Positions 45,761 to 57,996 of a DNA stretch of 64,000 bases are shown here, piece by piece (the stretch's first letter is position 1; the number at the start of each line of letters is the position of its first letter). Both the position numbers and the translations under genes were made by a program. This DNA is from Tipula vernalis. Its lineage: Eukaryota; Arthropoda; Insecta; Diptera; Tipulidae. The notes beneath the pieces were generated by a model. The model saw nothing but the letters and a program-made list of their open reading frames with translations. It ran no database searches and was not told where the DNA came from. Where the stretch lies: NCBI GenBank assembly GCA_958295665.1, contig OY282559.1, positions 245,454,764 to 245,518,763 on the forward strand, read 5' to 3'.

Positions 45761-46079
45761 AACAAACATAAAGGAAAAATTCGCCTCAGCTTGCCTTTCA
45801 CCACACCACTACAGTTCCTTAAATTTGCCGAAATGAGTATTAAACACTGTTAACGAGCACCTGCGACGAAGCTCACTATGAAGACAAAACCACAAACCAG
45901 TGGCAGCTGATTGTGGAAATCATTAAAATTGCTGCCCACTCTCTAACATCAAGGGCTCCCCTGACCAATCGTACAAAAGCGCTCTAAAACATAAAAAATT
46001 CCATCTCAAAGAGTTGATCGCCCAAACAAACTTGAAGAACAACAGGCTAAACTTCAATAATACTATCTCAAGTTACAAT

Positions 46080-47330
46080 GGTCAAGCATGCCAGAGCATT
46101 TCCAGAACCTCTCACGCCACAACCCATCTGATCGCCTGCGCAAACCTTACTCATTTTTAAACTATTTAAGAGAGGAAAGAGCACATCCAGTTTCCTCCTG
46201 GCCAAACGAATTAGTAAAATCTGAGGGTAGCTATCAGGCCATAGCTAATCCAAGAGTAGGATTATTTCCCAATGAGGCCTCCACCCACCACTGATGACAT
46301 CACGAACACTTGAAATTAACGCCCTCATATCAAGCTGCTTTTATGGCTAATCGATCCACAGAAGTCCACATATTTTCCATACGTCCCGTACTGGACGAGG
46401 AATGGCAGGCTGGTCATCGAGTGAGTGTCCTCTCCCTCGATCTAGCAAAATCATTCGATAATGTAATCCTAAATGTGATCGCGGAGTATTTACAATAATA
46501 TGCACCTCATTACTTACTAACCCGCTTAATTAAAACATGCTTGTGGGAGCGCACTTCAACTAAGTGGTTCAAAGCGACCAAAACAACAATCAATAAAAAT
46601 AAAGGAGTGAAGCGAGGATGTCCAATCTCCCCTCGGTTATTCAATTTCATACTCAATGAAGTATTAGTGACGGGTTCTGAACAGTTTCCAGAACTAAAAT
46701 TGGAACAGCGCGAGAACCTACAATTACACCTAATTTTTGCTTATGCTGATGACATCGTCCTCATATCACGTAACAACAATAATATCGAACCCATTCTCCG
46801 GGAATTAATGGAGAACCTGGAAATAGCCGGATTAAAAATTTATCCACAAAAATGCACAGTTGACCTCGGAACTAAGCCGACCTCTCACCATACGGGACAG
46901 ATGCTATCAAGCACTTGGACTCGTCAAGCAGATGCATGCAGCTCTTCATACATAAAAATAAAATACCATTCCAAACTGCTTTCACTATGTACAACACAAC
47001 AATAGTTCCCATGATAACTTATGGGTTAAAAACTGCAGCTCTCACTTCCGCAAACCGTCGCCAATTCAGGCAAAATGAGCTATTCTTCTTGAAGAAATTG
47101 ACTGAATTTAGTACACATAAACGAAATTGACAAAAGGTCAGAGAATTATTGAAAGAAAGAACCATTACCAAACGGGTTAAGATTCACTGAATCAAATATT
47201 TGGGACACCGTATTAAGGTACTCCATGATTCACTTAAACATGATTTAAGCTACTACGATAAACAATCAACTGACCGACTCCAGCGACCTATTTGAGAATC
47301 CAGAGGAAGAAGAAATAAATAGCTTGCCGT
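46080..47330 (+). pseudogene. LINE reverse transcriptase
   Basis: Islands: HQAAFMANRSTEVHIFS-like fingers at about 46325 (read SYQAAFMANRSTEVH), VSVLSLDLAKSFDNVILNV (46425-46480, first catalytic Asp), GVKRGCPISPRLFNFILNEV (46610), LIFAYADDIVLISRNNNN (46735, catalytic DD) and GLKIYPQKCTVDLG. Thumb and tail: NTTIVPMITYGLKTA, FRQNELFFLKKLTEFSTHKR, then KYLGHRIKVLHDS after stops. Clear non-LTR RT; at least four frame breaks, so dead. Confidence 0.8.
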
Positions 47331-47340
47331 AATAAACGAA

Positions 47341-49400
47341 ATTTTTTTAAAATATTTGTTTGGTTTTACAGTTAATTTGCGTACAAAAGGAACAAACATC
47401 CCATTTCCAAAATTGCTAAATATATTGATCTATGGGTAGAAATTTCCAAAACTGCTAAAATAATTAACTTTTCCTTGGTATATCAACCCTCACACCAAAA
47501 AGTAACTGATCGGGTGTGTGAACTATAATAACTTCTCGTAACAATTTAACCCTCTCCTATGTCCTTAAAATTATGATAATACGTTAGTCCCAGCAAATCC
47601 AGCCGCGGTCGAACCATTAAGGTTGGTGCTGAGAAATGCCGGTCAACCTGTCAGAATTGTCAACACAAAAGAAGAAATGGTTTTGAAGTAAGGCTTTAAC
47701 GACTCTAATTCAGATTGCACCACAAATACCAAAAATAAATGAAATATAAATATCAGTTCACCAGCTCTGCTTGTTCTACTTTTATGCAGCCTCGCTTTAA
47801 AGGATAGGATGGTATACCTGATTAATATGGAACATTTAACTAGTTATTTATTCTTTATACACCAATCTGTCGCTTAACGAATCAATTCGTTAACGAAAAA
47901 TCTTCGATATACGAAGTTTCATATAGCGAAATTTCGTAAAAATCACGTAGTTAAGTTCTGTCGTAGTTAAATTGTACTAAAATAGCTAGATATTAACTAC
48001 AAAGGTGTCTGTAATCGGGTCGATTCCATCCTTAGTAACAATTTCTTTCCTATCCTTCCTTATGTGTTATATGTAATGGGTGTACGGTGAGCCCGGCATC
48101 ATCTGTGAGAGGTCTAGGCTTGGTCGTACATTACAATCAATCAATCAATCAATGGAATTTTTCTTATGCGGTTTAAATCCGCTGTTTGGTATACTTAGGA
48201 CGACCTTAAAGCCGACGCCAAAAGTCTACGCCACGTCAAAAGAAACTGATATAATAAAGAGTTCGAGTACCGTTCACTATTTTAATTGTTTTGTAATTTT
48301 ATTGCAAACATTTGTAATTTGTTTTATATCATTTGATTGAGCACGTCACTAATTTAATGATATACGTAGTGCTTACTACCATCCTTTTATAAAACTAATT
48401 TGAATTTGCTAATTAGAAACTATTCATACAGTGTTTATAGTAAATTTAATCCTAAACACACTGTGACATTACTCGAATTAGGTTTACCTCCTGAGTGCCC
48501 AGCTTGTCACAAAAAAAAACTCAGCGATTCAATCAGAATAGAATATACATACATTTAAATGAAATACTAACAATCATATTTATTTTCTTCCGGAATAACA
48601 AGAAGCACATTAAATCCCTCTATTTCAAAGGGGATCATTAATACGGCTATTCTGTGCGGTCAAAACTAAATTTGATGGTTTATCCACACAAGTGTCGGTG
48701 ATGGAAATAAGCACAAATTCCATTACCAATAGTAAACACAATAATGGTGTTAACTTACCTAGTTAACACGCTGGCCACCGAATTGAGGATATACCCCTAA
48801 ATTCAGTTATATGTTATTCTGTAGAGACATCGAGAATTTGTATTACTTCTCTGTGGTCCGTAAATTGTTCCGATATGGTTTCTTGGAATCTGACCCCAAA
48901 CTATGTACTTATTAACGTAAAGTAGAATTTTTGTTCTTACCAAATCCTGTCAATGTTTTTTTTTAAATTAGAACATATCAAGGTTAATTCGGAGCTCGTC
49001 GCTGATCGAGGCTACTAATCATATAGTGACTTAACTAATTATTTCGTAACACTCAACCTTCTTGGGTATGGGGTACTAGGAATGTTAAGCACATATCCAA
49101 AAGAAATATGATTTATCGTCAGGAAATAGGACATCGAAGACTTGTGTCATGTCCAAATTAGTTTATTTTTAAGTTAATTTCATAATATAGCTACAGTAAA
49201 ACCGGGGATGACATAGGATAGGAGTGTCCCGAATGTTCGAATTAAATTTAATGCGATATCCAGTTTGATATATTCGTTTGAAAATTCATGAACTAAAAAA
49301 TAATAGGTTTTGTATTTATCTCTAGAATTATCTCTAGTTAACCGTCTAGCACAAACCAATTCATCATCTAGCGCAGGGAATATTTGGAGTGACTGGTATC
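47341..49400. other. Region without supported genes
   Basis: Mixed-composition sequence, no recognised frame. A self-complementary cluster of TTAACGAA/TTCGTTAA words lies at 47872-47945. At 48085-48155 a GC-richer stretch (GGTGAGCCCGGCATCATCTG) ends in ACATTACAATCAATCAATCAA, resembling a LINE or SINE 3' end with an (AATC)n tail. Confidence 0.35.
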
Positions 49401-49539
49401 AATTCTCCTTTGCCAATTGCCACATTGTCTTTAAAGCGCCTTCTGAAACATAAAGCTAAATTAGTCTAGAATGACGCTTCGCTATTTGCTACAACTGTTC
49501 TAATTTTGGAGCTAGAATTGTATTTGACTGTTTTTTGTG

Positions 49540-49760
49540 TTCAGAAATGATGTTATTATATAGAGGGCTGCTTTGAGTTCACAATCTTTACTGATCACGT
49601 ATGGCTTAACTGTTAGATGAATCAAGCGAATCTCTTTGATCATCCGGCCCAGTTAAGTTTAAACCTAGATTCACTTGTAAAACAAGCTCATTTACCATCT
49701 TATGCCCAGATGGGAATTTTGAGATAGTACAACGGCTCCCGAAGCGTAAGATGCCTAAAA
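49540..49760 (+). pseudogene. Possible gypsy RNase H relic
   Basis: A short island reads FEFTIFTDH, then after a stop MNQANLFDHPAQLS. This resembles the TDHKPL / L-------RL-RW region of Ty3/gypsy RNase H. Very short and degenerate, so tentative. Confidence 0.35.
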
Positions 49761-50262
49761 AGAAAGTAAGTATTTTTTATTTACCTTTATTAACATTGAA
49801 GATTTATTTAGTCAGAGAAAACCAAAATGTAAAATCCGGTGAGCTGTCAGGAGCATAGTGTAATTACTAGCTTCGACAGTAATTTTTTCAGGTGTTCAAA
49901 GCATGCCATGAATAAAATTATTGTAATTTCATTTTGGAAATGCTAAGATTTGCCACGATGCCTGGTTGCAAACAAAATTATATACCTTTAAAATAAACCA
50001 ATAGAAGACGATTTTGTTTAGTTGTCAAATCGTCCGAAGCAAATATAAGCGTGCGACAGCGTTAAATTTTAAATATTTTAATGCAAACTTTTCATAAAAT
50101 TTCGAAACTGGCAATTGGATATAATATTGATTCCTTCATTGGCGGGAGATGTCTACTTAAAACAAATAATGACCATTTTACTTCCAAAATCCGTAATTAT
50201 TGTAAGTAAATTTATTAATGTTGATACGACTGCGGCCATTTTGACTATCAAGAATAACTTGA

Positions 50263-51728
50263 AATGTTCCATTCTCTAATATAGTAATTAATGAAAAGAA
50301 CCCCTACAATGTTGGATTATTTGCAAATTATAAAAAGTAAGTAACTGTATACGACCGATTGAGATTCCATTAATTATTATTCAAATTTATTTTTGCAGAT
50401 CTTGGGCATATTATTCGATGTGTGTACGAGTTCCCAGAATAGTTCAGCAAATTGTCGATGGAATAGTCCGTGACCGAGATGAGATTGTCCATAAATATGG
50501 CAACGGATCGAAGGAAGAGCTTAAGAACATAATTAGAGCGGTGTGCCGACTAAAAATAGACATTCAAACGAATAAAGAATACCGAATGTTCGACTTACCC
50601 AACCCTGATAAAGAGGTATGGAATAATAGTTTATGTGAGCTAGGTGATAAAAATACATATTTCACATCTCCCTGGATTTTGACCGAATGCTATATATATC
50701 GACGAATCAGAGAAATATTTCTAGAACAGTAAGTAAAGCTTACAATATCCTTTGTTAATACCTAAATTTGGTTTTATCTTACTCCGGAGAATAGGCCGTC
50801 AGTGAAATTTTATGATTATTTTAAAAAGCAGAAGGATAAAGCTCTTTTATCCCAATTCGGTACTATGCAATTGGTTGCAAAACATGTTGATGAGCACCGC
50901 ACCCTCTTGAAGAACAATCCAGAGGGGTTGGAACAATTTTTCACCACTTTAGTTAAACTCAATTTATGGAGTAATCAAATGGATCTCTCGATATCTGATG
51001 GACAACAGCAAAATGCATCTCAAGATCCACTTGCCTCAGTTATTCTATTCGATAAGTCGATAATAGTGAATGATATCGGCGAAATATGGAAATGTATATC
51101 AGATCCGGCAATTAATCGTAACACAACTATTGTGGATTTTGTGTGTGATAATGCTGGTTATGAGCTGTTCATGGATTTTTGTATTGGTGATTTCCTATTA
51201 GAAAATTGTCTAGCAAATTGTATACGTTTCCATGTTAAATTGGTTCCATTTTTTATATCAGACACAATGCCAGCCGACTTTTTATGGACGTTAACCAAAT
51301 TGCGAACACATTCCGACAAGTATTTGGCCAAACTTGGACAACGGTGTTCAAATTATTTACAAGATGGCCGGTTTCAATTAATGAAAGAACACTTTTGGAC
51401 AAATGGATATTGCTATAATCGGTTGAAAGAAGTTGATGGTGCCTTGTACAATACACTAGGAGAAGCACACTTAATTATATTTAAAGGTGACGTGAACTAT
51501 AGAAAGTTATTAGATATTCATTGGGAACCATGTACACCTTTCGAGGTTACACTTCGAGGCTTTCGTCCAAGTAATTTATGCAGTATACGTACGGTAAAGG
51601 CAGAACTAATATGCGGTTTAAAAGAGGGTGTTCAAGAGATAATGGATGCGAAAGATCCAAAATGGATGGTTACTGGTGAATATGGTGTGATTCATTTCGC
51701 AGCAAAAGATAATAAATGTGTAAACTAA
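50263..51728 (+). pseudogene. ARMT1-like DUF89 protein, copy A
   Basis: Host-type gene in three exons: up to 50336 (NEKNPYNVGLFANYKK), 50399-50728 and 50795-51728, introns 62 and 66 nt, joins in frame (KKSWAYYSMC, LEQPSVKFYDYF). Diagnostic blocks: TSPWILTECYIYRRI, then FVCDNAGYELFMDFCIGDFL (metal-binding Asp-Asn), FHVKLVPFFISDTMPADF (second metal-site Asp) and WMVTGEYGVIHF near the end. This is the ARMT1 / damage-control phosphatase DUF89 family, cytosolic metal-dependent enzymes acting on sugar phosphates or carboxyl groups. Exons 2-3 are intact, but exon 1 has no in-frame ATG: the codon matching copy B's start is ACG and an extra A at about 50276 shifts the frame. Possibly a pseudogene, or a start elsewhere. 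Confidence 0.8.
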
Positions 51729-52174
51729 CAATATTCTTGTTCAAATATCAAAACACTATAGAGTTTCGAAAATTGTATAAACTCTCTTTAGTTCGAGAAC
51801 TTTGTCTGGAAAATTCAAAAAGAAGCAAGTGTGTCCCGAACTCTCAATGGTAAACCTTAATGACATTCTGGATATTTACAAGTCGTCTTGTTCTTAGTGT
51901 GTCTTCCTGTTACTAGTTTTAACCATAGCCTCGCTTGGAATTAACACTAAAGGCGCTATTACCTTCAACATTGTATACTTTAAAAAATAATTACCCGCCC
52001 TTAAGATTCCTAACAACCATTAAATAAATTAAATTCATTGAACACTGAAATTTTGGGATTTATTGAAATAATAATAAATGGGCCAGTAGTCCTACTCTGT
52101 TTTGTAATCCGGATGTATTTCCCTGAATTCAGAAGTTTCGGTCAGTAAAATGTATTTTCAGATATTTATTTTAT

Positions 52175-53915
52175 TCAAAGCAACGACTAATGCAGGTAAT
52201 TTCATGTAAAAAATCCTGAGTCACAAGAAATGACTTTCTCACGTTCAAAAAAAAGTATGTTCTAATTTTTTTTTTGGTATATCTACAAAGTCAAGATTCA
52301 AGAAAATTCTTATTCATTGGCAGCCACAATATTTATGCAAGTATTGGTCTGTCCGCACAAGCATAAGGAAACTTTATTTTCGGGACAGGTTGTTGCTCAT
52401 ATATCGAACTTCACAAAATGCAATACACGGTTTGAAACAGTTAAAATGACTGACATTACAGCAAAGTTATTTTGCACTTATGCACTTATTACAGCTTCCA
52501 TCCTTCTGGGCATACTAAGTAGAAGGCTTTGTATCATTTCTTGCGGGATGAGATTCCACTCTTCTTCGGTTGCAACTTTCAGCCTGCTAACGAATCTGGT
52601 GCGGGATTTCTAGCTCTAATGCGGCGTTTTAGAATGTCCTATACTTGATCGTCCGGATTAAGATCGGGACTCATTGGTGGCCACTTAAGTGCACGAGTGC
52701 CGATATCTTTGAGATATTGTCGTACCGTTGCAGCTACGTGGACTGGAGCGTTATCATGCATTAACACAAAACTGTCATAGAATATGAAGCCCACATATGG
52801 CAAAACGTGACCGTCAAGAATGTTCCGAACATACCAGTCTGCAGTCATCCTCAAACCAATCCCCACCAGCTTCTTACGGCCCTTTCAACTGATTCCACCC
52901 CAAAACATTATTGAACCTCCACCAAAGCTTACAGTTTGCACCATGTTACACGGTGGGTAGCGTTCTCAAGGTCTTCTGTATACATGATTACGTCCATCTG
53001 GTTTCCATAATTGGATTCTGGTCTCATTTGAATAGAGAACAGTGGCCCATTGATCAGTTCCCTAATTTGCATGAGAATGAGCAAATTCTAAACGGCTAGA
53101 TTTGTGGCGGAGAAGAAGCTGTGGAACTTTTACGGGCCGTTTTGGAGTTAGGTTCGCTTCTTTTAATCTTCGTCTAATTGTTCTGGCACTAACATTACTT
53201 GGCGCGCACTAAGTAACTCATTTTTTAGTTTAGTAGAAGTACGCTTTCGATCACGTAACGAATTAATTTTTAAAAATCGGTCGTCATGCTCGGTTGTGCA
53301 CCTTTTACGTCCTTGTCCGGGCTTTCTTTTATACTCTCCGGTCTCACGATATCGCTTAAGTATTCGTGAAGCCGAAGACTGGTTCACTCCTAATTTTCGT
53401 ACGATTTGTACTTGAGTATAATCTTCCTGATACAACATGACGACTTTAACCGCCTCACGAACGGGTGCCATATTACAATGGGTCTTATTTTAGGTGTTTG
53501 CTTTAGAACACATTTACAAGAACTAATGGTACTGCAATTACAAATAATTGAGATGCAATGGAACAAAAGCCAGACAACAGAGCAACAATGTTTCGTTTGT
53601 TTTCTTTTCTTATTACTGCGTATTATAAAGAAAATGATCGTAGACTTGTCGTACATGTTTCGTTAAGGACTTCGTCATGAAAGAAGAAATACATATTATG
53701 ACATGTCTCATACTTGTCGTACATCATGGAAAATTAGGCGACTTCTCATCTGAGAATTCAATATGACTTGTCATAAATTGGTCATTTTCTTTTTCATACT
53801 CATGAAAAAAATAAGGTTAAAACCAGGAACGTGTGTTTTTCGCACAAATTTAATTCACATGCATGTTGACAAGTTTCCTACTGGGTAGTTGTATAGCTCT
53901 GTAGACCGATCACAG
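52175..53915 (-). mobile_element. Tc1-like element inserted in left arm
   Basis: About 1.74 kb present in arm A but absent from arm B, whose uninterrupted sequence runs from AGTAAAATGGAATTTCAG to AAATATAGGCTCTC (inverse of 55255-55320). Holds a broken Tc1-like transposase on minus. Terminal inverted repeats were not recognised, so the boundaries are inferred only from the arm comparison. Confidence 0.7.
52470..53471 (-). pseudogene. Tc1-like transposase, broken
   Basis: Starts ATG 53471: MAPVREAVKVVMLYQEDYTQ, VQIVRKLGVNQSSASRILKR (paired-type helix-turn-helix), PGQGRKRCTTEHDDRFL. Shifts near 53190 to RTIRRRLKEANLTPKRP. Then near 53050 the read is ATVLYSNETRIQLWKPDGRN (family first Asp replaced by Asn in SNET). 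GGGSIMFWGGIS follows, then FVLMHDNAPVHVAATVRQYL (second Asp), KWPPMSPDLNPDDQV (usual IENLW-type Glu not kept), and EEWNLIPQEMIQSLLLSMPR to the end near 52470. Several shifts and stops; inactive. Confidence 0.75.
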
Positions 53916-54105
53916 CCGAACTACTCTTTTTATAGTAATATAGGCTCTCTAGTTCCTATATCTCCTTGTCTTTACCATTATTTCGATTAAAATGTTTCTT
54001 ATATTCTTTTTCACAACCTCCATGGTAAACTGATAATATATTTCTAAAAAGTAGGCTGGAATGGAAACTAGGATACAATAAATTCATAGCACGGCCCATA
54101 TTCTT

Positions 54106-55089
54106 GAAATTCACCGATAAATGTCTCCAGTTACTTTAATATAATGCAATATAAATTTTCGGCTGTAATGACGTATTATTCTAGAAAGTCACCAGTGATT
54201 TTCTTGGACTAATTTAAATAAAAAAACGAGCGGGTGGCCATTTTTGGGAAACTTTTGGCAAAAAGTGAGAAATAGCGATCTTGCACTATGCGAGTGTACA
54301 CCCGTTCTCTTTTTATTTCGATCTTGTAAGTAAGTACATATGCTAACAAGTAGGGCGAGCAGTTTTTAACCAAAACATCAAAAAGAAAATTACTTTATTG
54401 GAGTTTTTCGCCGTTAAGATTCATTTCTCTTATTTTACTTTTATTTATTTATTTATTTTTTTTAGATTCTAGATTCAAATATTTGTTATGATTACCTTAC
54501 ATACTTACAAATAAAAAATGGATCTTCAGCCAAATAGACTATTAATAACACTTATTAAAAATAGCTTGGAATATATAAATAAACCTTCAGTCGCGCGAGA
54601 TGCTTAATGCACATAAAGCGTGCGGAGCGAATTCAACGCATATTGAATGCCATTAGTCCAAACAAGATTGTTTCACAGTGGAAAAAAGTAAGAATAATTT
54701 TACTAAATTTATTATGTAGTAAGTACGAACTGTGTAAATTACTGTGGACTGTGTGCTGAAAAGATTATCGCTTTAGTTTAAAGGTCAAGGTAACTAAAAT
54801 ACTCTAGGATTTCTCAAACGGAGCCACGGGATTCCAGGATTTTCCGGTATTTCCCGGTTTACAATTTCGTTAGTTTAGAAGTCTTTTGGCTAAAACCCGC
54901 GTAGCAAATTTAGGGATACTCAGAAGGAATTCTCGGATCTCGTTTTCTGTATGAGAAGTGTGACCGGGAAATCACGGGATTTCCCTTTTTCGATTTTTTT
55001 TATATACTCGTTTAACTATATATAGCGGCATATCAATAATATATTACAGTAAAACCTCGGTTTAAGAGCCTAATTGGAGATTGGCCTGT
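54106..55089. other. Spacer between the inverted arms
   Basis: About 1 kb. No gene. GGATTTCCCGG / TTCCGGTATTTCCCGG words near 54820-54990 suggest a small repeat. Otherwise AT-rich. Confidence 0.4.
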
Positions 55090-55846
55090 CTCTGAATTCC
55101 GATTGGACCCATCCTATGAATTTACTGTATTCTAGTTTCCATTCCAACCTAATTTTTGAAAATAGATTGTCGATTTACAACTGAGGTTGTAAAAAAGAAT
55201 ATAAGATACATTTTAATAGAAAGAATGCTAAACCCAAAAAGATATAGGAACTAGAGAGCCTATATTTCTATAAAGAGAGTGGAGCTTCGAAATAAATTTC
55301 TGAAATTCCATTTTACTGAACGAAATTTCTCAATTCAGGAAAATACATCCGGATCACAAAACAGAGTATATCTATTGGCTATCATTATTTCAATAAATCC
55401 CAAAATTTCAGTGTTCATGAATTTAATTTGTTTAGTTAATGGTGCAATGGTTGTTAGGAATCTTAAGGGCAGGTAATTATTTTTCAAAGCATAAAATGTT
55501 GAAGGCAATAGCGTCTTTAGCTTTAATTTCAATGCGGCGCTACGATCTTCAAGTAAATTCAAAGAAATTCTCAAACCTATTGAAACTAGTAACAGAAAAC
55601 CACACTAAGAGCAAGACAACTTGTAAATATCAAAAAAGTTATTAAGTTGGTTCAGATGAAGATGAAGGAATGATATAAATGTAGCAGACTGTCAGCAAAA
55701 GGTACATTTATATTTTATCAAGTTTATCCTTGAGAGTTCGGGACGCATGTCCTTCTTTTTGAATTTTCCAGACATAGTTCTCGACATAAAGAGAGTTTAT
55801 ACAATTTTCGGGACTTTAGTGTTTTGATATTTGAACAAGAATATTG

Positions 55847-57358
55847 TTAGTTTACACATATATTATCTTTTGCTGTGAAATGAATCACACCATATTCACC
55901 AGTAACCATCCATTTTGGATCTTTCGCATCCATTATCTCTTGAACACCCTCTTTTAAACCGCATATTAGTTCTGCCTTCACCGTACGTATACTGCATAAA
56001 TTACTTGGACGAAAGCCTCGAAGAGTAACCTCGAAAGGTGTACATGGTTCCCAAAGAATATCCAATAACTTTCTATAGTTCACGTCACCTTTAAATATAA
56101 TTAAGTGTGCTTCTCCTAGTGTATTGTACAGGGCACTATCAATTTCTTTCAACCGATTATAGCAATATCCATTTGTCCAAAAGTGTTCTTTCATTAATTG
56201 AAACCGGCCATCTTGTAAATAATTTGAACATCGTTGTCCAAGCTTGGCCAAATACTTATCGGAATGTGTTCGCAATTTGGTTATCGTCCTTAAGAAGTCG
56301 GCTGGCATTGTGTCTGATATAAAAAATGGAACCAATTTAACATGGAAACGTATACAATTTGCTAGACAATTTTCTAATAGGAAATCACCAATACAAAAAT
56401 CCATGAATAGCTCATAACCAGCATTATCGCACACAAAATCCATATTAGCTGAGTTATGATTAATTGCCGGATCTGACAAACATTTCCACATTTCGCCGAT
56501 ATCATTTACCAACATCGACTTATCGAATAGGATAACTGAAGCAAGTGGATCAAGAGACGCGTTTTTTGGTTGACCATCTGACATCGAGAGATCTATTTGA
56601 TTACTCCATAAATTGAGTTTAACTAAAGTGGTGAAAAATTGTTCCAACTCCTCTGGATTGTTCTTCAAGAGGGTGCGGTGCTCATCAACATGTTTTGCAA
56701 CCAATTGCATAGTCCGAATTGGTATAAAAAAGCTTTATCCTTCTGCTTTTTAAAATAATCATAAAATTTCACTGACGGTCTATTCTCCGGAGAAAAAGAT
56801 AAAACAAAATTTAGACTTAACAAAGGATATTGTAAGCTTTAAAGCTTTACTTACTGTTCTAGAAATATTTCTCTGATTCGTCGATATATGTAGCAATCGG
56901 CAAAAATCCAGGGAGATGTGAAATATGTATTTTTATCACCTAGCTCACATAAACTATTATTCCATACCTCTTTGTCAAGGTTGGGTAAGTCGAACATTCG
57001 ATATTCTTTATTCGGTTGAATGTCTATTTTTAATCGGCACACCGCTCTAATTATGTTCTTAAGCTCTTCCTTCGATCCTTTGCCATATTTATGGGCAATC
57101 TCATCTCGATCACGGACTAATCCATCGACAATTTGCTGAACTATTTTGGGAACTCGCATACACATAGAATAATATGCCCAAGATCTGCAAAACAAATTTG
57201 AATAATAATTAATGGAATCTCATTAATCTGCCGTAAACAGTTACTTACTTTTTATAGTTTGCAAATAATCCAACATTGTAGGGGTTCTTTTCATTAATTA
57301 CTATATAGAGAATGGAACATTTCAAGTTACTCTTCATAGTCAAAATGGCCACAGTCAT
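55847..57358 (-). pseudogene. ARMT1-like DUF89 protein, copy B
   Basis: Same three-exon gene as copy A, opposite strand: exon 1 57358-57249 from ATG (MTVAILTMKSNLKCSI to NYKK), exon 2 57184-56855, exon 3 56779-55847 with the same splice sites and intron sizes. It keeps TSPWIFADCYIYRRI, CDNAGYELFMDF and FFISDTMPADF. Differences from A include LVRDRDEIAHKYGK for IVRDRDEIVHKYGN and FLRTITK for FLWTLTK. Exon 1 is complete, but one T is missing near 56713 (TTCGGACTATG versus TTCGGTACTATG in A), which shifts exon 3 about 22 codons after its start; the in-frame ATG at 56710 would give a 287-residue fragment. Lesions in A and B are at different places. Confidence 0.8.
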
Positions 57359-57996
57359 ATCAACATTAATAATTTTTTTTTACAATAATTACGGATTTTG
57401 GAAGTAAAATGATCGTTATTTGATTTAAGTAGGCCTCTCCCGCCAATTAAGGAATCAATATTATATCCAATTGCCAGTTTCGAAAATTTATGAAAAGTTT
57501 GCATTAAAATATTTAAAAATTAACGCTGTCACACGCTTATAAACAACGCAACACACGCAACTAACCAAAAAGTTTAAACTCATTTATAGCCGATTTAGAC
57601 GTACCAACATTTTTTTCCCAACAAAAAATGAAGATATTAGTATATTACGATTTTCATTTGTAAGACAAGAACAAAAAAAAAATCCAACAAAATTTTTTTG
57701 GGCTTTTTTTTCTTTTTTTTTCTTTGTTTTTCAACTAATGTTACTATAAAAATAAATTTGACTATAAAATATACTCGACCCGAGTATATTTTTTGATATT
57801 TTATAGTAACAAACATGCATAATCATAAGAATAGTATGTTATGATTACCAATACAATGACCAGATGTCAAATGTTTATAGGAGAAAATAAACAAAATAAA
57901 AAAAGTAATGTCGAATGGTAAGCATTTAAGTTTTGAATTTGTTTTATTTATATTTATATTTATCATTTTAGTTAAAAAAATAATCATACTAAAAAA

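Larger units (their letters stand above)
44400..47340 (+). mobile_element. Decayed non-LTR retrotransposon with OTU-like domain
   Basis: Plus-strand islands in order: OTU-type cysteine-protease-like domain (44490-44880), apurinic-type endonuclease pieces (45100-45760) and reverse transcriptase with C-terminal tail (46080-47330). Roughly ten shifts and stops. No LTRs and no clear poly-A tail; the 3' end is placed near AATAAACG at 47330. Clade not assigned. Confidence 0.75.
49865..54105 (+). repeat. Inverted duplication, left arm (carries ARMT1-like copy A)
   Basis: Matches 55090-61640 in inverse orientation. Outer landmark: GTTCAAAGCATGCCATGAAT (49893) versus its inverse at 61617. Middle: the whole gene. 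Inner: TAGGCTCTCTAGTTCCTATATC at 53941 versus its inverse at 55243, and GGCTGGAATGGAAACTAGGA at 54054 versus its inverse near 55137. Similarity fades near 54105. Interrupted by about 1.74 kb (about 52175-53915) absent from the other arm. Confidence 0.85.
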
